NCBI GenBank assembly: GCA_900547315.1
Contig: URGI01000089.1
Span: forward strand, 1-6,571
Source of the DNA: an uncultured Eubacteriales bacterium
GTDB lineage: Bacteria > Bacillota > Clostridia > Oscillospirales > Oscillospiraceae
Direction of reading: 5' to 3'
Length of the DNA stretch: 6,571 nucleotides
This document shows positions 1-4,964 of this stretch, piece after piece (position 1 is the first letter of the stretch; each line of letters opens with the position of its first letter). Position numbers and translations under genes: made by a program. The notes under the pieces were generated by a model. The model worked only from the letters and a program-made list of their open reading frames with translations, ran no database searches and was not told where the DNA came from.

Positions 1-11
1 AAAGCCTTTTC

Positions 12-39
12 ATTATACCATGATTCTGTAAAAATGCAA
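12..39 (-). promoter_or_regulatory. Candidate promoter reading out of the left edge
   Basis: On the minus strand there is a perfect TATAAT -10 box (12-17) preceded by TGG, an extended -10 (TGn) element. A partial -35, TTGCAT (34-39), lies 16 nt upstream. The arrangement fits a sigma-A promoter for a minus-strand gene beyond the left edge. It lies just past the hairpin at 49-85. No transcript or downstream gene is visible, so the call rests on motif match only. Confidence 0.45.
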
Positions 40-48
40 GTATAATTT

Positions 49-85
49 TATCCGGACGGGCACATTCACAGTACCCGTCCGGATA
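49..85. repeat. Perfect 12-bp inverted repeat after the lipoprotein gene
   Basis: The arms TATCCGGACGGG (49-60) and CCCGTCCGGATA (74-85) are exactly complementary around a 13-nt loop. Two more pairs are possible inside the loop after one mismatch. The repeat begins 22 nt beyond the stop codon of the minus-strand lipoprotein gene, where a terminator would sit. However, the minus-strand bases after the stem (AAATTATACTTG) are not a T-run. It could be a weak terminator, an mRNA 3'-end stabiliser, or an operator for the promoter at 12-39. Confidence 0.6.
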
Positions 86-107
86 TAGCTCGTTTAAAGT
101 CTGCCGC

Positions 108-491
108 TTAGCTGATTCTTTCAAAAATCAGGACATAATCACTTACACTTATTATAACCTGATCCTTCAATGAATCGTACAAAACCATCATTTCTCCCAT
201 TGAATATCCGTCGTACTTACCATCTGTAAAATTTCGATAGATGACGCTGCCTTCTCCGATTACATCTCCGCTTTGCTTTATTATTCCCCATCCGCTCGCG
301 TCGATATCAAGGCCATAATATACCCTTCCAAGCCAATCAAAATTCTCGTCATAGGCTTCATTACATTTCCACTTGCCTATAATTGGGTCATTGCCGGATC
401 TCAGCGTAGTCTTCACGCCGCATCCTGCCAAACCTACTGCTATTGCGGTGAACATGGCCGTGAGGACAATTATACTGATAATTCTTTTCAT
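108..491 (-). CDS. Small secreted lipoprotein, lipocalin-like fold suspected
   Basis: This 127-residue protein starts with MKR and a hydrophobic stretch (residues 4-20), followed by a good lipobox LAGC with the lipidated cysteine at 24. It should be cleaved by signal peptidase II and tethered to the outer face of the membrane. The mature part opens with DPIIGKWKC (35-43) and runs through short alternating beta-like strands and glycines to a terminal VLIFERIS. This order resembles lipocalin-like 'G-x-W' barrels of Firmicute lipoproteins; that is a fold inference from pattern, not a firm family match. The GAGAGG ribosome site (about 497-502) is 5 nt before the ATG. It lies 52 nt downstream of the L7/L12-like gene on the same strand and is probably co-transcribed with it. 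It is clearly AT-rich: 21 of 60 bases are G or C at 181-240. Ligand and role are unknown. Confidence 0.8.
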   Translation of the reverse strand: MKRIISIIVLTAMFTAIAVGLAGCGVKTTLRSGNDPIIGKWKCNEAYDENFDWLGRVYYGLDIDASGWGIIKQSGDVIGEGSVIYRNFTDGKYDGYSMGEMMVLYDSLKDQVIISVSDYVLIFERIS

Positions 492-543
492 TCTTGCCTC
501 TCTTTTTATTATGTAAATTATATTATGTTAATAATTCCCGCGC

Positions 544-1038
544 TCAGTCGGCACTGCGTATCTCAACAACGGCGCCTAACGCCTCGAGCTGACTCTGAAT
601 GAGTTTGGCGCGTTCTATGCTGATGTTTCCTTTTATTTCGCACGGCAGGTCTGTGATCATAAAGTCCGCCGCCGTGCGGCTGATCCCCAGAAGAGCTGCC
701 ACGGAACAGCTCACAGACGCCGGATTGCTGCCGACAGAAAGCAGATATACCGCGACATTATCCGAGTATGACTCCGTCTGTTCCTGCACATATGGCCGTG
801 ATGTCTCGGGCATCACGCGTTCTTTGCCGCGTTTCTCTTCCGCTATCAAATGAATATCATCCACAAGCTGCCCAAATCCGTAGCCAAACCACGAATCTAA
901 AAAGAACGTCGCGGCCAGCGTAATTCCAAAGAATGCGCTCCACTCCTGTTCAATCGTAATAATGATCGCGCCTATGGCACTCAGAATGCCAAGAACTTTT
1001 GACAGGATCTTTATCTTTTTCCCAATATCGTCGTACAT
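544..1038 (-). CDS. Membrane protein with C-terminal L7/L12-like domain
   Basis: I place the start at the ATG at 1036-1038 (164 residues), not the longer frame opening at 1074, because GGAGGT lies just upstream of it (ending 5 nt before the codon). The N-terminal part has a basic start (KKIK, 7-10), a membrane helix at about 11-29 and a second hydrophobic segment at about 34-55. It ends in GYGFGQLVDD, a pattern seen in small Firmicute two-helix membrane proteins. A polar linker (about 62-92) leads to residues 94-161, which align without gaps with the 68-residue C-terminal domain of ribosomal protein L7/L12 as I recall the E. coli sequence. Matches include VxL, the glycines, the LP/IK/IS turn and LExxGAxVEI. 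The basic residues L7/L12 uses to bind translation GTPases (E. coli K65, K70, R73, K84) are P, C, A and D here. A stalk role is therefore unlikely, and the domain probably binds something else at the membrane. Confidence 0.8.
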   Translation of the reverse strand: MYDDIGKKIKILSKVLGILSAIGAIIITIEQEWSAFFGITLAATFFLDSWFGYGFGQLVDDIHLIAEEKRGKERVMPETSRPYVQEQTESYSDNVAVYLLSVGSNPASVSCSVAALLGISRTAADFMITDLPCEIKGNISIERAKLIQSQLEALGAVVEIRSAD

Positions 1039-1076
1039 TTTTTGACCTCCATCATTTTGCAGTGCTTCTGGCAAAC

Positions 1077-1105
1077 ATTGTATAACACCTTGCAGTTGTT
1101 GTCAA
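1077..1105 (-). promoter_or_regulatory. Strong promoter for the L7/L12-like membrane gene
   Basis: On the minus strand a perfect -35 TTGACA (1100-1105) and a 5-of-6 -10 TACAAT (1077-1082) are separated by exactly 17 nt. They lie about 40 nt upstream of the ATG at 1038. This is the best sigma-A match in the window and probably also serves the lipoprotein gene downstream. Its -35 overlaps the -35 of the divergent promoter. Confidence 0.75.
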
Positions 1106-1110
1106 TAACT
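1094..1110. promoter_or_regulatory. Candidate operator palindrome over both -35 boxes
   Basis: AGTTGTTGTCAATAACT is a 17-bp palindrome with an odd centre; 7 of its 8 base pairs match. It covers both divergent -35 hexamers, so a protein bound here would block both promoters. A half-site copy, AGTTGTTA, recurs at 1140-1147 just ahead of the XRE gene. The natural candidate ligand is that adjacent XRE-family protein; this is inference. Confidence 0.5.
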
Positions 1111-1127
1111 AATTATAGGAGTTTTAT
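1099..1127 (+). promoter_or_regulatory. Candidate promoter for the XRE regulator
   Basis: The -35 TTGTCA (1099-1104, 5 of 6) is followed after 17 nt by TTTTAT (1122-1127, 4 of 6). It points toward the XRE gene, whose start is 45 nt further on. It is weaker than the opposing promoter and shares five bases of its -35 with it. Confidence 0.5.
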
Positions 1128-1172
1128 TAAACGCCTGTAAGTTGTTACTCTGTATATGTGGAGGTGTTGAAA

Positions 1173-1469
1173 ATGCTTGAGAACCTGAAAAAGCTGCGCG
1201 AGAAGACTGGGACTACGCAGCGGCAGCTTGCCGAGGCTATCGGCGTCAGTCAGCAGTCCGTCAACAAATATGAGAACCACAATATCGAACCTGATATCGA
1301 AACGCTTGTCCGTATCGCTGACTACTTTGCGGTGTCGGTCGATGCTGTCATCGGTCATGCGGAGGACGATGGTGAACTCACTGAGAGCGAGCGCCTGCTC
1401 CTGCAAAAGTACCGCCGCCTCACACCAAAGCGGCGCGCTGCAGTCGATGCTCTGCTTGACTGTTTTTGA
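1173..1469 (+). CDS. XRE/Cro-CI-family HTH transcriptional regulator
   Basis: This 98-residue DNA-binding protein has one N-terminal helix-turn-helix domain (about 3-60) of the phage Cro/CI (XRE) type. It carries the typical LKKLREKTG opening, TTQRQLAEAIGVSQQSVNKYE across the two HTH helices, and the IEPDIETLVRIADYFAVSVDAVIG trailer. The C-terminal tail (about 68-98) is helical and charged and may serve dimerisation. I choose the ATG at 1173 because GGAGGTG (1160-1166) lies 6 nt upstream; the in-frame GTG at 1158 lacks room for that site. It is transcribed divergently from the L7/L12-like membrane gene and probably represses both directions through the palindrome at 1094-1110. There is no protease or ligand domain, so induction would depend on a partner or concentration. 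The family call is firm; the regulon is inferred. Confidence 0.92.
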   Translation: MLENLKKLREKTGTTQRQLAEAIGVSQQSVNKYENHNIEPDIETLVRIADYFAVSVDAVIGHAEDDGELTESERLLLQKYRRLTPKRRAAVDALLDCF

Positions 1470-1477
1470 CCGCTTCG

Positions 1478-1507
1478 CCGAGGGCTTTTGCCGAGTCCTC
1501 GGTTTTT
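1478..1507 (+). terminator. Rho-independent terminator of the XRE gene
   Basis: CCGAGG (1478-1483) pairs with CCTCGG (1497-1502) and is followed directly by TTTTT (1503-1507). An inner GGC-TTTT-GCC pairing (1483-1492) is an alternative upper stem. It begins 8 nt after the stop codon of the XRE gene and separates it from the next operon. Confidence 0.7.
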
Positions 1508-1543
1508 CAGCGCCATTGTTTATTGTTTTTCGATAAATTTTAG

Positions 1544-1572
1544 TTGACAAACGATATTCATCATGCTAAGCT
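1544..1572 (+). promoter_or_regulatory. Promoter of the DUF2975 operon
   Basis: A perfect -35 TTGACA (1544-1549) is followed after 17 nt by TAAGCT (1567-1572, 3 of 6). TGC stands just before it, an extended -10 element that can compensate for the weak hexamer. The start codon of the first gene lies 24 nt downstream of the -10, so the leader is short. Confidence 0.6.
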
Positions 1573-1596
1573 ATGGGCAGAAAAGGAGTGTTTACC

Positions 1597-2046
1597 ATGA
1601 ACTGGAGCACAAACAAAAGCATACTTCTCTCGCGCATATGCGTTGCGATATTCGCGCTGCTGCTCGCGGCGCTCGATTTCGGTGCCTACTGGCTGGTCAC
1701 CTGGTATATCCACCTGCGCGGCATGGCGTGGCAGTCCGGCGCGGGCATGATCGTGACGCTATACCTTTGCAGCATCTTCGGCTGGGTGCTGCTCTGGCAG
1801 ATGTGGACTCTGCTGAACAACATCCGCAGGAGTGAGGTGTTCATCCCCGAAAATATCCGCTGCCTGCGCATCGTCAGCTGGTGCTGCGTGGCCGCCGGTG
1901 CGATATGCCTTGTCAGCACGCTGTTCTACATCCCCTTCGCCGCCATTGCGATCGCGGCCGGCTTCATGGCGCTCATCGTGCGCATCGTCAAAAACGTGTT
2001 CGAGCAGGCCATCCGCATGAAGGATGAGCTGGACTACACAATCTGA
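1597..2046 (+). CDS. DUF2975 family membrane protein
   Basis: This 149-residue integral membrane protein has four hydrophobic segments, at about 13-37, 50-70, 92-112 and 113-131. It has the signs I associate with DUF2975: a cytoplasmic-looking loop NNIRRSEVFIPENIRCLR (74-91) between segments 2 and 3, and a C-terminus of the form VKNVFEQAIRMKDELDYTI. The start is the ATG at 1597, after AGGAG (1584-1588); the in-frame ATG at 1573 would add eight residues and lacks such a site. It is the first gene of a four-gene operon, and the HTH gene follows after 9 nt. In Firmicutes DUF2975 genes are commonly paired with a small YozG-like HTH gene, as here. The protein may sense or sequester at the membrane and control its regulator partner, but the molecular function of the family is unknown to me. 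Confidence 0.85.
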   Translation: MNWSTNKSILLSRICVAIFALLLAALDFGAYWLVTWYIHLRGMAWQSGAGMIVTLYLCSIFGWVLLWQMWTLLNNIRRSEVFIPENIRCLRIVSWCCVAAGAICLVSTLFYIPFAAIAIAAGFMALIVRIVKNVFEQAIRMKDELDYTI

Positions 2047-2055
2047 GGTGCCGCC

Positions 2056-2280
2056 ATGGAAATAATCGTAAATCTGGACGTGATGATGGCACGGCGCAAG
2101 ATATCCGCGGGAGAGCTTGCCGAGCGCGTCGGCATCACCCCAGCCAATCTGTCCATTCTCAAGAACAACAAGGCCAAGGCCATCCGCTTCTCAACGCTGA
2201 TGGCGCTGTGCCACGAGCTGCAATGTCAGCCCGGGGATATTTTGGAGTTCATTGACGACCAAGGAGGGAAACATGAATAA
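2056..2280 (+). CDS. YozG-like XRE-family HTH regulator
   Basis: This 74-residue protein is almost entirely one Cro/CI-type helix-turn-helix domain. It opens with MEIIVNLDVMMARRKISAGE, has the recognition region VGITPANLSILKNNKAKAIR (25-44), and continues with FSTLMALCHELQCQPGDILEF (45-65). This closely follows the short YozG-like regulators that accompany DUF2975 proteins. GAGGTG overlaps the DUF2975 stop codon and provides the ribosome site, so translation of the two may be coupled. Its last 8 nt overlap the start of the lipoprotein gene, whose AAGGAGGG site lies inside this gene. It probably binds its own operon promoter, but I saw no obvious palindrome at 1540-1596. Family call firm; target inferred. 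Confidence 0.9.
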   Translation: MEIIVNLDVMMARRKISAGELAERVGITPANLSILKNNKAKAIRFSTLMALCHELQCQPGDILEFIDDQGGKHE

Positions 2281-2707
2281 AAATATTAAAATAAGCTTTT
2301 CGCTGCTGCTGGTTTTCGCGCTGATGCTCGCGCTCTGCGGCTGCTCTGTCAAGGCAAAGGGCGTAACGCCGCTGCCCGGCGGCTGCGAGATAGAGCGCAT
2401 CGGCAGCGGAGAATGTGTGCTATCGCGGCGCGAAAGTGAGCGCGTGAGCTGCATACTGGTCGGGGACTACGTCTATGCCTACTGCGTCAGCGACAACGGG
2501 GCGTATATCGGCGTCAAGGCGCTGCCCTATGAGCTCGGGCTTGAGCTTGAGGGTGAGCTCTCCGCGCTGAGCGGTGCGGAGCTGCGGGACATGACTCTTT
2601 ATTACCGCGTGTCGCTGCATGACGGCTCAGTCGAGGGCTATCGGAGTGAGGCGCAGTTTGATGAGCTCGACACGGGCTTTAGCGACTGGCTGAGCGTCAA
2701 GGGCTGA
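2273..2707 (+). CDS. Small lipoprotein in the DUF2975 operon
   Basis: This 144-residue protein has a basic start (MNKNIK), a hydrophobic core (7-21) and the lipobox LCGC, with the lipidation cysteine at 24. A cysteine at the -2 position is unusual, since A, S, T, V or I are normal there. The mature part has no domain I recognise; it alternates short beta-like stretches (ILVGDYVYAYCV, 61-72; LYYRVSLHDG, 109-118) with acidic helices. The start is the ATG at 2273 because AAGGAGGG lies 5 nt upstream; an in-frame TTG at 2252 is rejected. It overlaps the HTH gene by 8 nt and is followed after 16 nt by the large membrane protein. It could be an extracytoplasmic partner of one of the two membrane proteins. 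Function unknown. Confidence 0.8.
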   Translation: MNKNIKISFSLLLVFALMLALCGCSVKAKGVTPLPGGCEIERIGSGECVLSRRESERVSCILVGDYVYAYCVSDNGAYIGVKALPYELGLELEGELSALSGAELRDMTLYYRVSLHDGSVEGYRSEAQFDELDTGFSDWLSVKG

Positions 2708-2723
2708 GCGCTCGGAGGCGAAT

Positions 2724-3977
2724 ATGGACGAAAACTTGAATAAGCCCGCCTTCAGCGCGGCAAGAAAAGAGCTTATCGCGGCGCTGGCAAGCTATTTTGT
2801 TTCGTATATTTATGCCGCTTTCGGCTTTAATTTCACCGGAGCGTGGCCGCTCATATTCGCGGCGGGGTATATCGCGCTGGTCGAATACTTGTGCGCGGGG
2901 CAGCCGCGGGCGTGGGAGAGCTGGGTGTGGCTCGGCTGCATGGTCTCGTCGGTGTGCGCCTGCGTGTTCGCGCCCTGCGATGTCTGGGGCGATTTCCTGA
3001 CCTTCGTCTTCGCGCACATCTTCGCCGTGTGGTGGACACTGAGCCGCGCCGGAGTGCTGCTCGGCGGAGAGAGCGGACATTTTCTGCCGTATGACGCGCT
3101 GAACGGCTTCATTCTGCTGCCGTTCGGGAACTTTTTCCTCAGAATACGGACGTGGTGGTTCTTTGTCTCCCTCCCGCGCCGCGAGTGGAAGAAGCTCAAC
3201 ACCACGGCGCTGCTGGGCAGCATATTGGCTGTGCTGCTGGCGGTGGTGCTGCTGGTCAGCGCGCTGAACCTGCTCAGCAGCGCGGACGACGGTTTCGGCG
3301 CGCTGGTCGAGACTGTAACCGACTTTTTCGGCAATAACGTCAATTTTGTGCACTTCTGGATCAATTTCCTGCTAAGTCTCCCTGTCGGCGCATTTATTTT
3401 CGGCCTGATATCCGGCGGAACACGCCTGAGCGCCGAACGGCTCACAGAGCGGCGCGGGCAGGTCGAATCGGCGCTCGGCGCGCTGCGCATCGTACCGGCG
3501 GCGGTCTGGAACGTCTGCCTCGCGGCGTTTATCGCGGTGTACGCAGTGTTTTTCGTCCTTCAGGGCGGGTACATGTTCGGAGCATTCACACGGACACTGC
3601 CAGTGGACTTCACCGTTGCCGAATACGCGCGGCAGGGCTTCTTTGAGCTGTGCCGTGTCATGGCGCTGAACTTCGTGCTGCTGTGGCTGGTGACGCGGAT
3701 GAGCAAGCCGCCGGTGAGCGAGCGTAAAGTGAGTCTTGCTCTGTGCGTCACACTGCTGGCAGAGAGCATACTGTTCGCGGTGATCGCGTTGTCAAAGCTC
3801 GCGCTGTACATCGACTGCTTCGGCTTCACCCCGCTGCGTCTGCAAAGTACATGGCTGGCGCTGGTGCTGCTGGCGGGCTGCGCTGCGGCGCTGTACAGTC
3901 TCATAACCGGCCGCCGCTCCTGCCGCGCATGGATGATATTCGGCGCCGTGACGCTCAGCGCCCTATGCTGGGTGTGA
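2724..3977 (+). CDS. Polytopic membrane protein, DUF4173/DUF4153 type
   Basis: This 417-residue protein is mostly hydrophobic, with about ten membrane segments interrupted by basic loops (KKL at 156-158, RLTERR at 239-244). The conserved-looking core is YARQGFFELC (301-310) followed by a helix. Further on is a KLALYIDCFGFTPLRLQSTW stretch (348-367). These two motifs are what I associate with the DUF4173/DUF4153 families of clostridial membrane proteins; choosing between the two would need a profile search. The ribosome site GGAGG lies 5 nt before the ATG. It is the last gene of the operon and is strongly GC-rich (42 of 60 bases at 2881-2940). No catalytic motif is visible. It may be the effector or transporter-like component that the HTH/DUF2975 pair controls. 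No terminator hairpin was found in the 92 nt after it. Confidence 0.75.
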   Translation: MDENLNKPAFSAARKELIAALASYFVSYIYAAFGFNFTGAWPLIFAAGYIALVEYLCAGQPRAWESWVWLGCMVSSVCACVFAPCDVWGDFLTFVFAHIFAVWWTLSRAGVLLGGESGHFLPYDALNGFILLPFGNFFLRIRTWWFFVSLPRREWKKLNTTALLGSILAVLLAVVLLVSALNLLSSADDGFGALVETVTDFFGNNVNFVHFWINFLLSLPVGAFIFGLISGGTRLSAERLTERRGQVESALGALRIVPAAVWNVCLAAFIAVYAVFFVLQGGYMFGAFTRTLPVDFTVAEYARQGFFELCRVMALNFVLLWLVTRMSKPPVSERKVSLALCVTLLAESILFAVIALSKLALYIDCFGFTPLRLQSTWLALVLLAGCAAALYSLITGRRSCRAWMIFGAVTLSALCWV

Positions 3978-4004
3978 CGGTGGAATGACAGGATACTAAT
4001 ATGA

Positions 4005-4033
4005 TTGGCATGATACCGCGTATTTGTTACTCT
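4005..4033 (+). promoter_or_regulatory. Candidate promoter for the 4070 gene
   Basis: TTGGCA (4005-4010, 5 of 6) is followed after 17 nt by TACTCT (4028-4033, 3 of 6). TGT stands immediately upstream of the -10, an extended element. It starts 27 nt after the previous stop codon and would give this gene its own transcript. Because no terminator is seen between the genes, read-through from the operon is also possible. Confidence 0.4.
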
Positions 4034-4069
4034 TAAAGTACCGGATTCAATCACAATAGGAGGGATCAT

Positions 4070-4891
4070 ATGTCCGTACGGCTGGCGTACTTCGATGCTG
4101 TTACAGATATTGAAGCCGAATATTACGAGCTGCGCGAGAAAATGACGCGGGATGACACTTTGGCCAGACTCGCAGAAGCTCACGCTGACGAACTCTATGA
4201 TCCGGATCAAAATGCTTTCTTCTGGGTGGCGATCGGCAAAGCACAGAGCAAATACAAAGAAGTTACCGGCGATGCCGCCGAAAAAGCTAAGGCTGGGCTG
4301 GAGTATTTGGCAGAATCGTTTTCACTCAGCAAGTACGATGCGGATGCTTTATGCGCGAAACTCTTTTCCGACACATATAGGGATATCCCCCGCGCAGCAC
4401 GGAAACGGCGAGAGACAAAGTTTTTCGATTGGCAAATCGGGGATGTATATGCATACAAAATGAGGAGCGCCGAGGCAAAAGCGGCTTATCTTGACGACTG
4501 CACACTATTGCTCCATGTCTCCGATATACGGAAGTTTGACCGCCACGTATACCCGATAATATGCGAACTGCTCTGGTTAGACGGCACGCTTCCCAAAACG
4601 ATTGACGAAATCAATAAATGCGGCTTTCTTGTAGTCGGCACATATGGCTTGAATTTCTGGGATAAGAAGCCTGTATATACCGCTATCCTCAAAATTGATT
4701 CCAAGCAGGATTTTTCGGAGCTGTCCCAAAACACTGTATACATCGGAAATTTCACGGGCATTGCTGCGCCGGTCGCTCCGGATTCTGAAATATACTCTCG
4801 CTTTATTGCTGTGCACGATATCGAGCGCAAGGCATGTTATGCGTTCCACAATCTGGGCATAGAATATCTTTCGGACAAATCTCAGCACTAG
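4070..4891 (+). CDS. Cytosolic protein of unknown function, GDVYAY motif
   Basis: This 273-residue protein has no signal peptide or membrane helix. Residues about 10-115 are predicted helical, with a D-x-x-NAFFWVAIGKAQSKY segment (46-61) and a basic KRRETK linker (112-117). From 118 it turns beta-rich: FFDWQIGDVYAY (118-129), then a YP-turn (161-162), LPKTIDEIN (174-182) and TVYIGNF (222-228). I recall Firmicute proteins with this helical half joined to a 'W-x-x-GDVFAY' half. The second half also distantly recalls Imm26-type immunity proteins, but that is a tentative fold impression. AGGAGGG sits 6 nt before the ATG, a textbook site. No toxin gene is beside it. Composition is closer to even (29 of 60 GC at 4081-4140) than in the preceding operon, hinting at separate acquisition. 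It ends at a shared hairpin terminator. Confidence 0.75.
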   Translation: MSVRLAYFDAVTDIEAEYYELREKMTRDDTLARLAEAHADELYDPDQNAFFWVAIGKAQSKYKEVTGDAAEKAKAGLEYLAESFSLSKYDADALCAKLFSDTYRDIPRAARKRRETKFFDWQIGDVYAYKMRSAEAKAAYLDDCTLLLHVSDIRKFDRHVYPIICELLWLDGTLPKTIDEINKCGFLVVGTYGLNFWDKKPVYTAILKIDSKQDFSELSQNTVYIGNFTGIAAPVAPDSEIYSRFIAVHDIERKACYAFHNLGIEYLSDKSQH

Positions 4892-4916
4892 CTGTTTCCG
4901 CAGGAACATATACGAA

Positions 4917-4959
4917 AACCCCACCATTGGATATTGAATCCAATGGTGGGGTTATTTTT
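4917..4959. terminator. Bidirectional rho-independent terminator
   Basis: A perfect 16-bp stem (4917-4932 with 4938-4953) closes a 5-nt loop, with CCCCACC pairing to GGTGGGG at its base. On the plus strand it is followed by ATTTTT (4954-4959). On the minus strand the stem ends in GGGGTT and runs into TTCG, a short T-run. It lies between the convergent 4070 gene and rny, 5 nt beyond the rny stop codon, so it serves both. Confidence 0.92.
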
Positions 4960-4964
4960 AATAT

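Noticed and set aside
507..528. Direct repeat TATTATGT (507-514 and 521-528) and a minus-strand TATAAT (517-522) before the first lipoprotein gene.
   Set aside because: The spacer is AT-rich so such matches arise easily, and no -35 lies at a suitable distance. Co-transcription with the upstream gene is simpler.
1113..1550. Minus-strand frame of 145 codons across the XRE gene and its promoter region.
   Set aside because: It runs antisense through a firm HTH gene and its terminator, and its translation shows no known domain.
2697..3490. Two long minus-strand open frames opposite the large membrane protein.
   Set aside because: They are shadows of the GC-rich DUF4173/DUF4153-type gene; their Arg/Pro/Ser-rich translations have no recognisable domain.
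1142..4033. The 10-mer TTGTTACTCT occurs at 1142-1151 and 4024-4033, each upstream of a gene.
   Set aside because: Tens of 10-base matches are expected by chance in a window of this size, and the flanks do not align further, so a shared regulatory site is not supported.
3978..4069. Possible terminator after the four-gene operon.
   Set aside because: No stem with a following T-run could be found; the short pairings tried around CGGT and ACCG leave a long unpaired loop.
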